This document shows, piece after piece, positions 18,652-28,600 of a DNA stretch of 64,000 bases. Location of the stretch: NCBI GenBank assembly GCA_038251405.1, contig JBBSBH010000011.1, forward strand, positions 62,001 to 126,000, written 5' to 3'. The stretch is from JADJLQ01 sp038251405 (GTDB lineage Bacteria; Bacteroidota; Bacteroidia; Chitinophagales; Saprospiraceae). The position numbers were made by a program, and so were the translations under genes. Below the pieces are notes generated by a model. It was given only the letters and a program-made list of their open reading frames with translations. It did not search any database and was not told where the DNA came from. How positions within the stretch are numbered: position 1 is the first letter of the stretch; each line of letters begins with the position of its first letter.

Positions 18652-18779
18652 AAGTATAAATATACTCTAATGTTGATTACCTTTTCGAAGTAGCTATAAA
18701 TAGCTTTGAAGATGAATAGTTGGCAGGGAGAAATCTTTATCTTTAATTATTTATAGGCAAGTTTGATGACGCATACCGG

Positions 18780-20036
18780 ATGAATATAGTGCATTTAAAT
18801 TCAAATGATATAGGAGGAGCGGCCAACGCAGCGATTCGGCTGCATAATGCATTGATTGAACAAGGGCTCCGATCTTTTATTATCACAAAATACGGACACA
18901 GCCGTACCCTCCCTGATCATTATTTTTATTTACATAACCGATCCTGGAAACATATAATCGATTTTGTCCTGGAAGAATATCTATTAAAAAATATTTTTCC
19001 ACCCCGAAACGGATATTCAGAAGATACTGTCCTGTTCACCTCACCACATTCACTCTTACATCCTGAACAGCATCAAAAATTATTATCGGCAGATATTATT
19101 CATTTGCATTGGATATCTCAATTTGTTGATTATGGATCTTTTTTTAAAAGAATAAACAAACCAGTCGTACTTACATTACACGATATGAACCCCTTTACCG
19201 GTGGTTGTCATTATAGCGGTACATGCACCGGCTATCAGAGTCATTGTGATGCATGTCCACAACTAAAGAATACCCATCAGCCTGAAGCAGCCCGAATTTA
19301 TCTGGAGTATAAGATGGCCAGCATTGCACTTTTTCCGCAGTTGTATGTGATAGCACCGACCAATTGGGTTTTGAATCAATCTATTCAAAGCAACCTTTTT
19401 ATGGATAGACCACATTATCTTATTCCCAATGGAATCGATACTTCAATCTTTACTTTATTAGATCCTGTCCAATGCAAGCAAAAATTGAAAATTCAACCAA
19501 CTGGATTAAATATCCTTTTTGTAAGCCATTCTCTAAAAAATAAAACGAAAGGATTAGCATTATTTCTTGATGCCATGCAGATATGCAAAGAAGAATTTCC
19601 ATCTATCCATATTACTATCGTGGGCAAAGGTCTGGGTCAAACCAAAATGATGGGACACTCCTATACCTACTTTCCGTTTATTACAGATGAGTCTAAAATG
19701 GCCGAAATATACAATGCCGCTGATTTATACATAAGTCCTTCATCCCGTGACAATCTGCCCAATACTTTACTAGAATCAATTTGCTGTGGATGTCCAGTAC
19801 TGGTCTTTCGAGTAGGCGGAATATGTGAAATAATCGAGGATGGATTTAATGGACTCTATGCAAATGACATGACGGTGATGAGCATGGTGGAAGCGTTTCG
19901 AAAATTTCTACTGAGAAAGCATGCCTTTGATAGGAAACAAATACATCTTAAGGCAAAACAAAAATATGATACGCGGTTGGTCGCGGAAAAGCATGCTGAA
20001 CTGTACCAGTCCATTCTTCAGCACACAACCACTTGA
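18780..20036 (+). CDS. Glycosyltransferase family 4 (GT-B fold)
   Basis: A 418-residue retaining glycosyltransferase. The N-domain opens with HLNSNDIGGAANAAIRL, the glycine-rich acceptor loop, and continues with a cysteine-rich insert (GGCHYSGTCTGY...CDACPQL) seen in a subset of GT4 enzymes. The C-domain has the donor motif SPSSRDNLPNTLLESICCGCPVL followed by EIIEDGFNGL, the E-X7-E type nucleotide-sugar site. It probably adds a sugar during surface polysaccharide assembly. It stands alone on the plus strand between minus-strand glycan genes and converges on the GT2 gene at 20051. Confidence 0.88.
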   Translation: MNIVHLNSNDIGGAANAAIRLHNALIEQGLRSFIITKYGHSRTLPDHYFYLHNRSWKHIIDFVLEEYLLKNIFPPRNGYSEDTVLFTSPHSLLHPEQHQKLLSADIIHLHWISQFVDYGSFFKRINKPVVLTLHDMNPFTGGCHYSGTCTGYQSHCDACPQLKNTHQPEAARIYLEYKMASIALFPQLYVIAPTNWVLNQSIQSNLFMDRPHYLIPNGIDTSIFTLLDPVQCKQKLKIQPTGLNILFVSHSLKNKTKGLALFLDAMQICKEEFPSIHITIVGKGLGQTKMMGHSYTYFPFITDESKMAEIYNAADLYISPSSRDNLPNTLLESICCGCPVLVFRVGGICEIIEDGFNGLYANDMTVMSMVEAFRKFLLRKHAFDRKQIHLKAKQKYDTRLVAEKHAELYQSILQHTTT

Positions 20037-20050
20037 GTATCTACTGGTAT

Positions 20051-20812
20051 TTAATTTCTTTTATAAAGACTTTGGATCTTCCAAGCGGTGTAAGTAAATG
20101 GTATTTTCAGGTGGGCGAGGAGCGTATTCAGGAGCCCAAATTGACTCACCAGAATTTGCCATCTCTCTAGCAAAGCTTCTTTCTTTTGACTATCAGACAT
20201 GCCACCAAATTGAAAATTGGAGATGGTAAGGTTTAAGTTTTTTACAGATTGTGCTTTTTTTAGAGCGCGAATAGCCCAATCCAAATCTGAAGTAATTTTG
20301 TATTGGAGAAGATAATGAGGGGCGATGATTCTTTTTACTAGTAAAGCCTGGTGACAGACGACCATTCCATTTTTAAAACTTTTCCAATTCAATTCGCTGG
20401 GAAGACTCTTATGCCGGGGGCTTTTAAAACTACCATCTTTATTTACAAAAACAGCATTACCATACAGGATGTCTTCATTTTTGTGACGCATTTTAATAGT
20501 GCGTAAGATCGATGAATTATAAAAAGTATCCCCTGCATTCAAAAACAATATATATTCCCCGCTGGCCATTTCTATGCCTTTATTCATAGCATTATAGACT
20601 CCTTTATCTTTTTCACTGAGCCATTTGGTAATGATTTGCTTCTTTGCTTCAATCAAGTGCAAGGTATCATCTGTGGAGGCTCCATCCACAATGATCAACT
20701 CAACAAAATCCACTTGCTGGGCTTCAATGCTTTCAATGGTTTTTTTAAGATTCTCACAATCATTGTAGCAAGCAGTAATAATGCTAAGAAATGGATATGA
20801 TGGCCTGGTCAT
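20051..20812 (-). CDS. Glycosyltransferase family 2
   Basis: A 253-residue GT-A enzyme. The family order is clear: PFLSIITACYNDCENLKKTI at the N-terminus, ELIIVDGASTDDT, WLSEKDKGVYNAMNKGIEMASGEYI and FLNAGDTF, where the NAGD stands in for the DXD metal site. It is similar to WcaA/colanic-acid-type transferases. Its start overlaps the end of the YfhO-like gene by 4 bases, so it is translated in the same operon and may glycosylate in the same pathway. Confidence 0.88.
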   Translation of the reverse strand: MTRPSYPFLSIITACYNDCENLKKTIESIEAQQVDFVELIIVDGASTDDTLHLIEAKKQIITKWLSEKDKGVYNAMNKGIEMASGEYILFLNAGDTFYNSSILRTIKMRHKNEDILYGNAVFVNKDGSFKSPRHKSLPSELNWKSFKNGMVVCHQALLVKRIIAPHYLLQYKITSDLDWAIRALKKAQSVKNLNLTISNFQFGGMSDSQKKEALLERWQILVSQFGLLNTLLAHLKIPFTYTAWKIQSLYKRN

Positions 20813-23298
20813 TTTTTTGAATCATTTAATTCAAATCCACTCTTTTCTTTGAAAGGATTAAGAGTCAATGAGTTGCTTTGTGACATTAGATACTTTCCTA
20901 TCCCTATTAAAATGATTAATCCAAAAATATTTCCAAACCAATAAGAAATAGACTTATTGGTAGAAATATCCACTGGATCAAATTTAAATTCAATCTCGTG
21001 ATTCCCGGCTGGAATTTCAATGCCTCTTAAAATATAATTCACTCTGAAATGATCTTTTGGTTTTCCATCAATATATGCTTGCCAGCCTTTATTGGGACCA
21101 TACCAAATCTCTGAAAATACCGCAACCTGGTTGGTATCAGTTATAGATTGATAGATTAATTGATTTGGACTATAACTTTTTAACACGATACTTCCATTTT
21201 TACGATAACTGGTATCCAGGTGAATATCCTTAAAATCAGCTTGAAAGAAAAATGCCGTATGCGATAGATCAGCAAATTGAAGGGATTCAATTTCTTCATT
21301 GGGAGAAGCGATTGATACCACTTTGTCTATAAACCAAGCGTTACCCATTGCCCCAGAATTCACTCGCACTTTCCCGCTCTTTTCAATTACATACTTTGTA
21401 TTCATCATGTTTAAAGTAGAGGTATGATTTTTGCTGAAATAAAAATCTATCATATCTTGGTATCTTCTCAATTTGGTAGGGCTTGATCCGCCAATACATT
21501 TATGAAAGTAGGATGCGAAAGAAGATTCAAAAGTATTAATACTTAGATCCAGTACCCTATAAGAAAGATTTTTGTCTTTCCCTATTTCTTCATCAGCAAG
21601 CCTCGGCTTAAAATGACTAGATTCGATGCTTTTATCATAGTCACTGGAATTAACATATCTTTTTGCAATAGTCCAAAGATCTAGTGCAATTAAAAGGCCA
21701 AATACAAGAATAAAATCACCTAATTTTATTTTTTTTAGACCAAAATAGTACAATAAGGCTATTCCTGCTATCAATATCCCGATGGTACGGAGGGTATCTG
21801 ATTTAAAAAAATCTTTCCTAGTTTTTATGAGTAAAGCATAAGAGCTGGCGCTCTCATTTTTCCAAACTACATCATTGGTGATCGACTCCATATCCAACAA
21901 AATAGGTCCAAGAAAGTACAGAATGATAAGGAATGCGACCAATGGAAATGCTGTTTTTTTAAACAATTCAAAAAGTGAAGCCTTGTTCCAATCCTTTTTG
22001 ATAAAAAGATATAGGCCATACATAGAGAATATCGGTATTATGGTGGAGGCTACATTGAGGATTGAATTAGGTGTTCGGAATTTATCGTAATATGGTAAAT
22101 AAGTAAATAAAATTTTATTTAAAATCAAAAAATTGGAGCCCAGTGATTGCGCAATGAGGAAGAATACACTAAATATTGCAAACCATTTTAAGTTTCCTCG
22201 CATCAGCGCCAATCCTATAATAAATGTCAACACAATCAATATCCCTATATAATCCGGACTATCAGTAAAAGGCAATTTTCCCCAGTACATGGGAAGTAAA
22301 ATTTTCGCATTTGGATTGGGATTACTCTTTGAAATTGCTTTTGCAATCTCAGAAGAACGAGGCCACTCTTCACTGGATGATCCCCCCACAGCCCCGGGAA
22401 CCAACATAGAGAGCAAGTCGATATAGCCTTCACTCCATTTCATAGCATATCCCCATCCAAGGCCAGTTTTACCGCTGGCGGAGATAGTTTGGGACGGATT
22501 AGTTGCAATATAAGCTAAAACAGCTCCGCCACGCATGGTATCCTTTGAAAATGAATTCAGCCCCACCAATACATGATAATTAATTAAGAAGGACATCACT
22601 GTTCCCAATAATAAGGCCATCAATGGCTTTATCAATTCTAGTTGCCGCCTGGCTTTGAAGTATCGCACTACTTCCGTCATTATGTAAAAAAGTAGAATCA
22701 AACCAGCATGATAGGTCATTTGGATATGATTCATACGAATGCTACCTGCCACAGCAAGAGTGAAAACAATACCCCCCAATTTCCAATTACTATTAAAAAT
22801 CAAATAACAACCCACCAATATCAAAGGCACAAATCCCAGCGCTGCCACCTTGGTAAGATGTCCAGCGCCAATTAAGCCGACATGATTGGTAGAAAATGCA
22901 ATTGCAAACGCACCAATTAAAGCAAGCCAGGGTCCGATTCCCAAAAAACAAAGACCAATAAACGAAGCCAATGAAAGCACCAAAAAATATCTAATGCTAC
23001 CTTCTAGGTTTAAGCTGAATATTTTTAAAATGTATTCAAATATTCCTTTTTTTGAATATGGATCGTACAGTTGATAGGTTGGCATTCCTCCAAACATTGA
23101 ATTTGTCCAGTATGTAGGTTTGCCGGTCTTTTCATAATAGGCTTTTGCCTCATGGGCCATACCGATGTTGCCTATCATGTCTACTTGCTTTAATTCTTGA
23201 TCACTTAGCCCAGACGAAAGAAAAAGTATATTGACAACAATCAAGATAAAAGCAGCTATCCCGTAAGGCAACACTTTTTTTATTAATAATAACTGCAT
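20809..23298 (-). CDS. YfhO family membrane protein
   Basis: An 829-residue polytopic protein of the GT-C-like YfhO family, which in Gram-positives glycosylates lipoteichoic acid and in Bacteroidota occurs in surface-glycan loci. There are about twelve hydrophobic segments over residues 1-540 and a soluble domain after that, ending in a final membrane helix. The first periplasmic loop contains YWTNSMFGGMPTYQLYDPYS, a strongly conserved sequence of the Bacteroidota members. TATTTTCG (23344-23351, minus) is a possible -7 element about 45 bases upstream. Substrate unknown. Confidence 0.82.
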   Translation of the reverse strand: MQLLLIKKVLPYGIAAFILIVVNILFLSSGLSDQELKQVDMIGNIGMAHEAKAYYEKTGKPTYWTNSMFGGMPTYQLYDPYSKKGIFEYILKIFSLNLEGSIRYFLVLSLASFIGLCFLGIGPWLALIGAFAIAFSTNHVGLIGAGHLTKVAALGFVPLILVGCYLIFNSNWKLGGIVFTLAVAGSIRMNHIQMTYHAGLILLFYIMTEVVRYFKARRQLELIKPLMALLLGTVMSFLINYHVLVGLNSFSKDTMRGGAVLAYIATNPSQTISASGKTGLGWGYAMKWSEGYIDLLSMLVPGAVGGSSSEEWPRSSEIAKAISKSNPNPNAKILLPMYWGKLPFTDSPDYIGILIVLTFIIGLALMRGNLKWFAIFSVFFLIAQSLGSNFLILNKILFTYLPYYDKFRTPNSILNVASTIIPIFSMYGLYLFIKKDWNKASLFELFKKTAFPLVAFLIILYFLGPILLDMESITNDVVWKNESASSYALLIKTRKDFFKSDTLRTIGILIAGIALLYYFGLKKIKLGDFILVFGLLIALDLWTIAKRYVNSSDYDKSIESSHFKPRLADEEIGKDKNLSYRVLDLSINTFESSFASYFHKCIGGSSPTKLRRYQDMIDFYFSKNHTSTLNMMNTKYVIEKSGKVRVNSGAMGNAWFIDKVVSIASPNEEIESLQFADLSHTAFFFQADFKDIHLDTSYRKNGSIVLKSYSPNQLIYQSITDTNQVAVFSEIWYGPNKGWQAYIDGKPKDHFRVNYILRGIEIPAGNHEIEFKFDPVDISTNKSISYWFGNIFGLIILIGIGKYLMSQSNSLTLNPFKEKSGFELNDSKK

Positions 23299-23463
23299 TT
23301 TTATAGAAAATTCAATTGACCGTATAGACTACTCTTTCAATTACGAAAATAGCATTAGTCTATCGAAAATTAAGCGAAGCTCTGAAGAATTAAATTTTAG
23401 TGCTTTTTTTAAAATTCCATTCAATATGCTCAATACGCTAAAGTCAGTGATCCAGCTCTCTGA

Positions 23464-25323
23464 TTATTTATTATTAAGTTTTTTCTTCCAAGCTTGTATA
23501 GAGTTCATTACTTCTTCAGCACCGGGATTGTTAGGAAATGAATTTAAACTTTGATTGAGTGACTTTTCTGCCAAATCCGGTTGGCCGACAGATAGGTAAA
23601 CTATAGAAAGTGCCATCGCTGCTTTCTCATTGAATGGGTCATATTCCAATGCTTTTGTAAAATGCCGGATCGCTTCAGCAAGATTCTTTTTGGTGACGGC
23701 TTCATAACCCAGGTAGTCATCAATATTTGCCCTTTTTACTATTGCACAAAGTGGGATTCCATCAGCGTCTATGGTATGAACCGTTCCTTCTGGAGGCCAA
23801 ATATTATGAGCGAGTTGATATTGATCTACAAAGCGGGAATAAAATATCCCATAATCCCATAATTTTTCACCTCGATCATAATACCTGACATAGGCTATCT
23901 TATTATCCAATGAAGTATCACTCATAAATACCCGGGAGGGATAAAAACAATTGGTGGCAATGGTGATGGTACTGTCTTTAGGGTGAGTTTCTTCTTCTTG
24001 CTTTATCCAGTCGCATGCCTCTTTGACTGAAAGCATCCAGTAATCCGTCTCAAATTTGCCATAGGCTTTTCTTAATCCTCCAAACAAAGGATTAAAGTAA
24101 GTATATTGATAGGGATGTAAATGAATAATAGAATAAATATTTTCTAATAATAGGAGCACCAGTAATCCTGACCCAATTTTGTTGATTAAATGAAACTGGT
24201 TGTTCCTAAATAATACCAGCCAACCTATAGCTGCCAGTATCACCATTGCTGGATATACAAAAATGAAATGTCGCCAGCCATCGTGGAGTGAGGAATGTCT
24301 GATAAGAGTGAATCCAATCGAAAATAAAATAAAAAAAGCCAGAATACTTGATTCCAATCGAGGTATACTTTTATCTTGATACTGTCTTATAAATAAAAAT
24401 ATCCCGAGGATCACCGCAATGGGAAGGGTACGTATTATCCATTCAGGTAAATAGTTTAGAGGTAATTGGGTATTGAGCAAATGTTGTGACTTGAACAGGA
24501 TCGACAATGCAATTGGTTGATTACTGAATTCGTTCAATGCGTAAATAGGATTAGTCATCGGGTTGACTAATCCAAATGGCCAAAACAATAAACCACCAAA
24601 ATAAGATAATACACAGGTTACAGTTGTGTATCGGATGCATTTCCACACCTGGTCGCTTCTAAGCCTGGTATCAGATATAAATGACCCACCAAGAAATAAT
24701 ATCACAAAGAAAATCAGAAATAGTATCAATAAAAGACCGCCAGCCCTGGTGCCTATGGAGATTACAGAACCGGCTATCACTCCTGTCATTGTTGAAATAG
24801 ATGGATTTGGCAAAGTCCGAATAAAATTAGCAATTGAAAAAAGCCCAATACTAAAGCCTGCTGCAAAAGGAATATCTTTCGGATTTACCATAGTATCACC
24901 GAAAAATCTTGGTGATAAGATTAACATTACTGCTGTTAAAAAAGCGGCCTGCCAACCACCCATATTTTTTGCCATTAAACTTGCAAAATAGATCGTAATA
25001 AATCCAAAGATGGCGCAGAGAATTCTTCTGACAATATGAAAGGCCGGATCGAATTCGTCATTCAGATCCAGTGCCTTTTGAATAGAGATGGCCAATATTT
25101 CAAATAGTCCACCATATAAATGCATGTTTCCTTCAGGGACATACAATGCTGAAGTTTCCTTACCGAAAGAAGTATAGTAACTCCAAAGTTTTTTCGAGTA
25201 ATCTACCTGAAATCGTTCATCCCCGTTAATGCCAAACTTCGGACTTATCCCAATCATAAATACCAATAGAGCAGCCATAAAGAACCGGAAGTTTTTCGCA
25301 TTAAAAATTGTACTTCCTATCAT
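23464..25323 (-). CDS. GT39-like membrane glycosyltransferase with C-terminal TPR
   Basis: A 619-residue protein: about ten membrane segments through residue 400, then a soluble part ending in two tetratricopeptide repeats (NLAEAIRHFTKALEYDPFNEKAA, then a second). The first loop GINGDERFQVDYSKK has the acidic residues of ArnT/PMT-type enzymes, and LSPRFFGDTMVNPKDIPFA is a conserved loop of the Bacteroidota group. It should use a polyprenyl-linked sugar at the periplasmic face. The TPR may bind a partner. It lies 165 bases upstream of the YfhO-like gene on the same strand. Confidence 0.75.
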   Translation of the reverse strand: MIGSTIFNAKNFRFFMAALLVFMIGISPKFGINGDERFQVDYSKKLWSYYTSFGKETSALYVPEGNMHLYGGLFEILAISIQKALDLNDEFDPAFHIVRRILCAIFGFITIYFASLMAKNMGGWQAAFLTAVMLILSPRFFGDTMVNPKDIPFAAGFSIGLFSIANFIRTLPNPSISTMTGVIAGSVISIGTRAGGLLLILFLIFFVILFLGGSFISDTRLRSDQVWKCIRYTTVTCVLSYFGGLLFWPFGLVNPMTNPIYALNEFSNQPIALSILFKSQHLLNTQLPLNYLPEWIIRTLPIAVILGIFLFIRQYQDKSIPRLESSILAFFILFSIGFTLIRHSSLHDGWRHFIFVYPAMVILAAIGWLVLFRNNQFHLINKIGSGLLVLLLLENIYSIIHLHPYQYTYFNPLFGGLRKAYGKFETDYWMLSVKEACDWIKQEEETHPKDSTITIATNCFYPSRVFMSDTSLDNKIAYVRYYDRGEKLWDYGIFYSRFVDQYQLAHNIWPPEGTVHTIDADGIPLCAIVKRANIDDYLGYEAVTKKNLAEAIRHFTKALEYDPFNEKAAMALSIVYLSVGQPDLAEKSLNQSLNSFPNNPGAEEVMNSIQAWKKKLNNK

Positions 25324-25535
25324 ATCAAATGATTTGAGTTGAACCCTTCCCGTTTTGGTTGAGACAGTTTTTGAAAAATGTGCGACTGTTTTTAATTACC
25401 AAATATTTGGAAACGGAACAAAAATATTATTTATTTGAGAATCAACGCTTACAGACGCTTTTTTTTGCCTTTTTGCCTTTTTGAAATTCAGTAAATTATT
25501 TTATTTATGTACAAAGTTTTATAAGTTTCTTTCCT

Positions 25536-25543
25536 TATATTTG
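25536..25543 (+). promoter_or_regulatory. Candidate -7 promoter element for the giant surface protein gene
   Basis: TATATTTG matches the Bacteroidota -7 consensus TAnnTTTG exactly and lies 90 bases before the ATG at 25633. No clear TTTG is seen at the -33 position. The rest of the 25324-25632 gap is AT-rich and includes a short run of TTTTTGCC repeats at about 25460-25487; no other feature was found. Confidence 0.45.
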
Positions 25544-25632
25544 ATGGATTAAAACAGTAATTTGTACCTGGAAATTCTAATACCGTGTATTAAATTTTAA
25601 GTAAAGGGGAGCTACAAGCAAAAACCAACTGC

Positions 25633-28600
25633 ATGATTAAAGCATTAAATAGTATTTTTTCAATTGCTTTCTCTTTCTTTTTTTTGGGAGTGGTCATGTT
25701 TATGGCTTTAACGGACCATTTTGAGAGTAAAAAGACAAAAACACACATATCTATTCTCGCTCAAAGAAATGCAGTACCAATTTCAGAACCTAACCAATAT
25801 TTCAAGGAGTCTCCTGCAGCTACAAATTTGGCTCAAATTACTGTCACCAATTCAACTTTTCCGGTTGTTGGGGATACACTCAAAGTTGCTTGTGACTATA
25901 ACCCTCCTGGTGCTATAAATGCCATTTTTACACCTCCTGGTGGCAACCAAGTATGGAACTTAAGCAATTTGCAAGTAGAATCATCTCAAAATATTGTTTT
26001 CCAACCTCCGAGCGCGGGTACGGCTGCTGCTTCAGTTCCAGGAGCTGATTTGCTCACGTTTGGATCACCTCATCCGGAAGAATATTTTAATGTTACATCT
26101 AATGTGATGGAATCTATGGGATATTTTGATAAGGTACTGGGTTTTTCGGGAGGAACTGAGTTGGTAGCTAATACTTTATTTAATTATACTCCTCCGATTG
26201 CAGAGCGTCATGCTCCATTACAGTTTTTCGATATTTATTCATCTACCTCTAATTCCCTTGAAGCGTTTGCTCCATTAGATTTAGATTCCTCATTTCAGAC
26301 CAGTATGTTGGGTCTTGTGCCTACTTTGGATTCTATGCGTTTTCGGGAGACTCACCAGCGTCTTGATGTAGTAGATGCTTGGGGTAGTATGACTATTCCG
26401 GGAGGTACGTACGATGTGCTCCGTGTCAAAAGAACAGAATACAGATCGAGGGCTATAGATGTCAAAGTGGTTCCTCTGGGTTGGATAGATATATCGACCA
26501 TCGGTGGTCAGCAACTCTTTTCTTTGGGTACCGATACATTGACCAGCTTTTTGTTTGTTAACGATCAGGTGAAGGAATACATTGCCGTAGCGGACTTAAA
26601 TACCAGCCAAAATACAGTCTTAAAGGTGACTTTCAGAAACAGTGCCCCTTTATCGATACCTACCTGCAATCCTGATTCAATTCCTCCTATAATAACTTGT
26701 AAAAATCAGGTGACACCGGTACAATGTAGTAATCAAGTGAATTTTATTGAAGCTATGGCTTTTGATTTGTGTGATTCGTCTGTCTTAATTACTGCGAAAA
26801 ATGACACAATTGAGGGCACATGTGTTGGTAAATTTTCTGTACTTCGGACATGGACAGCCACAGATGGCTCTGGAAATGCTAGTAGCTGTTTCAGAATGGT
26901 AGTTGTCAGTGATACTATTCCGCCTGAGATAACCTGTAGACAGATAGATACTGTCGAGTGTGCAAAAGAAATTCCCACATGCTCTCCAGATGGTCTTACC
27001 TCTTCTATGGATAATTGTGATAATCAGCTCACAATATCATGCAAAGACTCCCCGCTTGCTTTAGGCTGTAATGTTTCTTTTGTTCGCACATATAGTGCTT
27101 ATGATGATTGTGATAATGTAGGTACTTGCTCTATTACCATTACAGTGGCAAATAATATGCCCTCGTCCATTACCTGTCCAGAAAATGATACTATCAGGAG
27201 TTGTGATGAAGCAGAGATCGCCGAGGCATTTGACTTATGGCTTAATAGTGCAATGGCTTCAGGATGTGGTAATAATGTGGTTACCAATGATAATGTTGGT
27301 CCTCCTCCTATCGCTGGTGGAACCGTCACTGTTACATTTAAAAACTCTACTGCTTGTGATACAGTTACTTGCGAGGCCAGTTTTACCGTAGCACCCTTGG
27401 AGTCTGCCATTGAGTTGCTAACGAATGACACTATTTGTGAAGGAGCCGGTGATACTGTAAAGATCAAACTATCTACTACAAATGGTAAAGCCCCCTTTGA
27501 TTTCTTTTTCAATGATATTATCACTGGTTCTACCGACTGTAGCCCGGTAGCTTCGGGTGGAACTTATATTGTAATGGATACATCCATGTTGACTCTATGC
27601 ATAGCCAATCTAAGAGCGGGAACTTATACATTAACTCTGGATAGTGTGGCCGATATGAACGGATGCTATGATGCAACTAATCGATCTGTTACGATAACTA
27701 TTTTGCCAAAACCAGTAAGTAAAGACGGTGCTAAATTGATAGAAAGCTGTGTGCAGGCAGGCTATAACCTGGCAGACAGTATTGAATGTAATGTACCTAG
27801 TACTTTTATTTGGTATGCAGTACAGGCTGTAGGTTCCAATATTCCTTATAATAATCCAGATGTCAGCGGCGAAACAGTTGATCCACCTGGTACAGACAGT
27901 ATCATCAGTGATGTTTTGAGTAATTATAGCAATATAGATCAGACAATAGTTTACTATGTACTGCCAACCAGTATGGATGGTTGTCGAGGAGATTCGTTTT
28001 ATGTATCAGTGACGGTACAGCCAGCCATTATCAATCTGGTTGCCAACGATCAGGTTAATATCACAATGGATGAAAACTGCATGAAAGTGATATCAGCATC
28101 TGATGTAATAAAAAATGGTGGCTCCTGTGCTGAATTGCTAACCGATATTACTCTTTCCTATCCTTTAGGCACTAATACCTACTCTCCAGCTAATAAGCTC
28201 GATCGCAGTCACTTGGGCTATTGCATGATATTTTCCGTTACAGATAAAATCACCGGGAATAAGACCTGGGGCAAACTATGTGTAGAAGACAAAGCCCCAC
28301 CTATGATCAACTGTCGGGATACCACTATCACATGCTTCGATCTGGCAAATTTTCCAAAAGACGGAGACGAAGTACCCGATAATTGTGGTAACCCGGTAAA
28401 AGTAAAAGTAGCCGAGGAATCCTTTGAAGACTACGGCTGCAACGGAGACCCGTTATTGCTAGGCGTAGTGACAAGGAGATTAATTGCGACTGACCAATGG
28501 GGAAATAGTATCGATTGCACCCGGAAATTGTATATCGCAAAGACCTCACTCGATAGTGTACTTTGTCCGCGCGACACATCCGTGGATTGCAGTATTGCAA

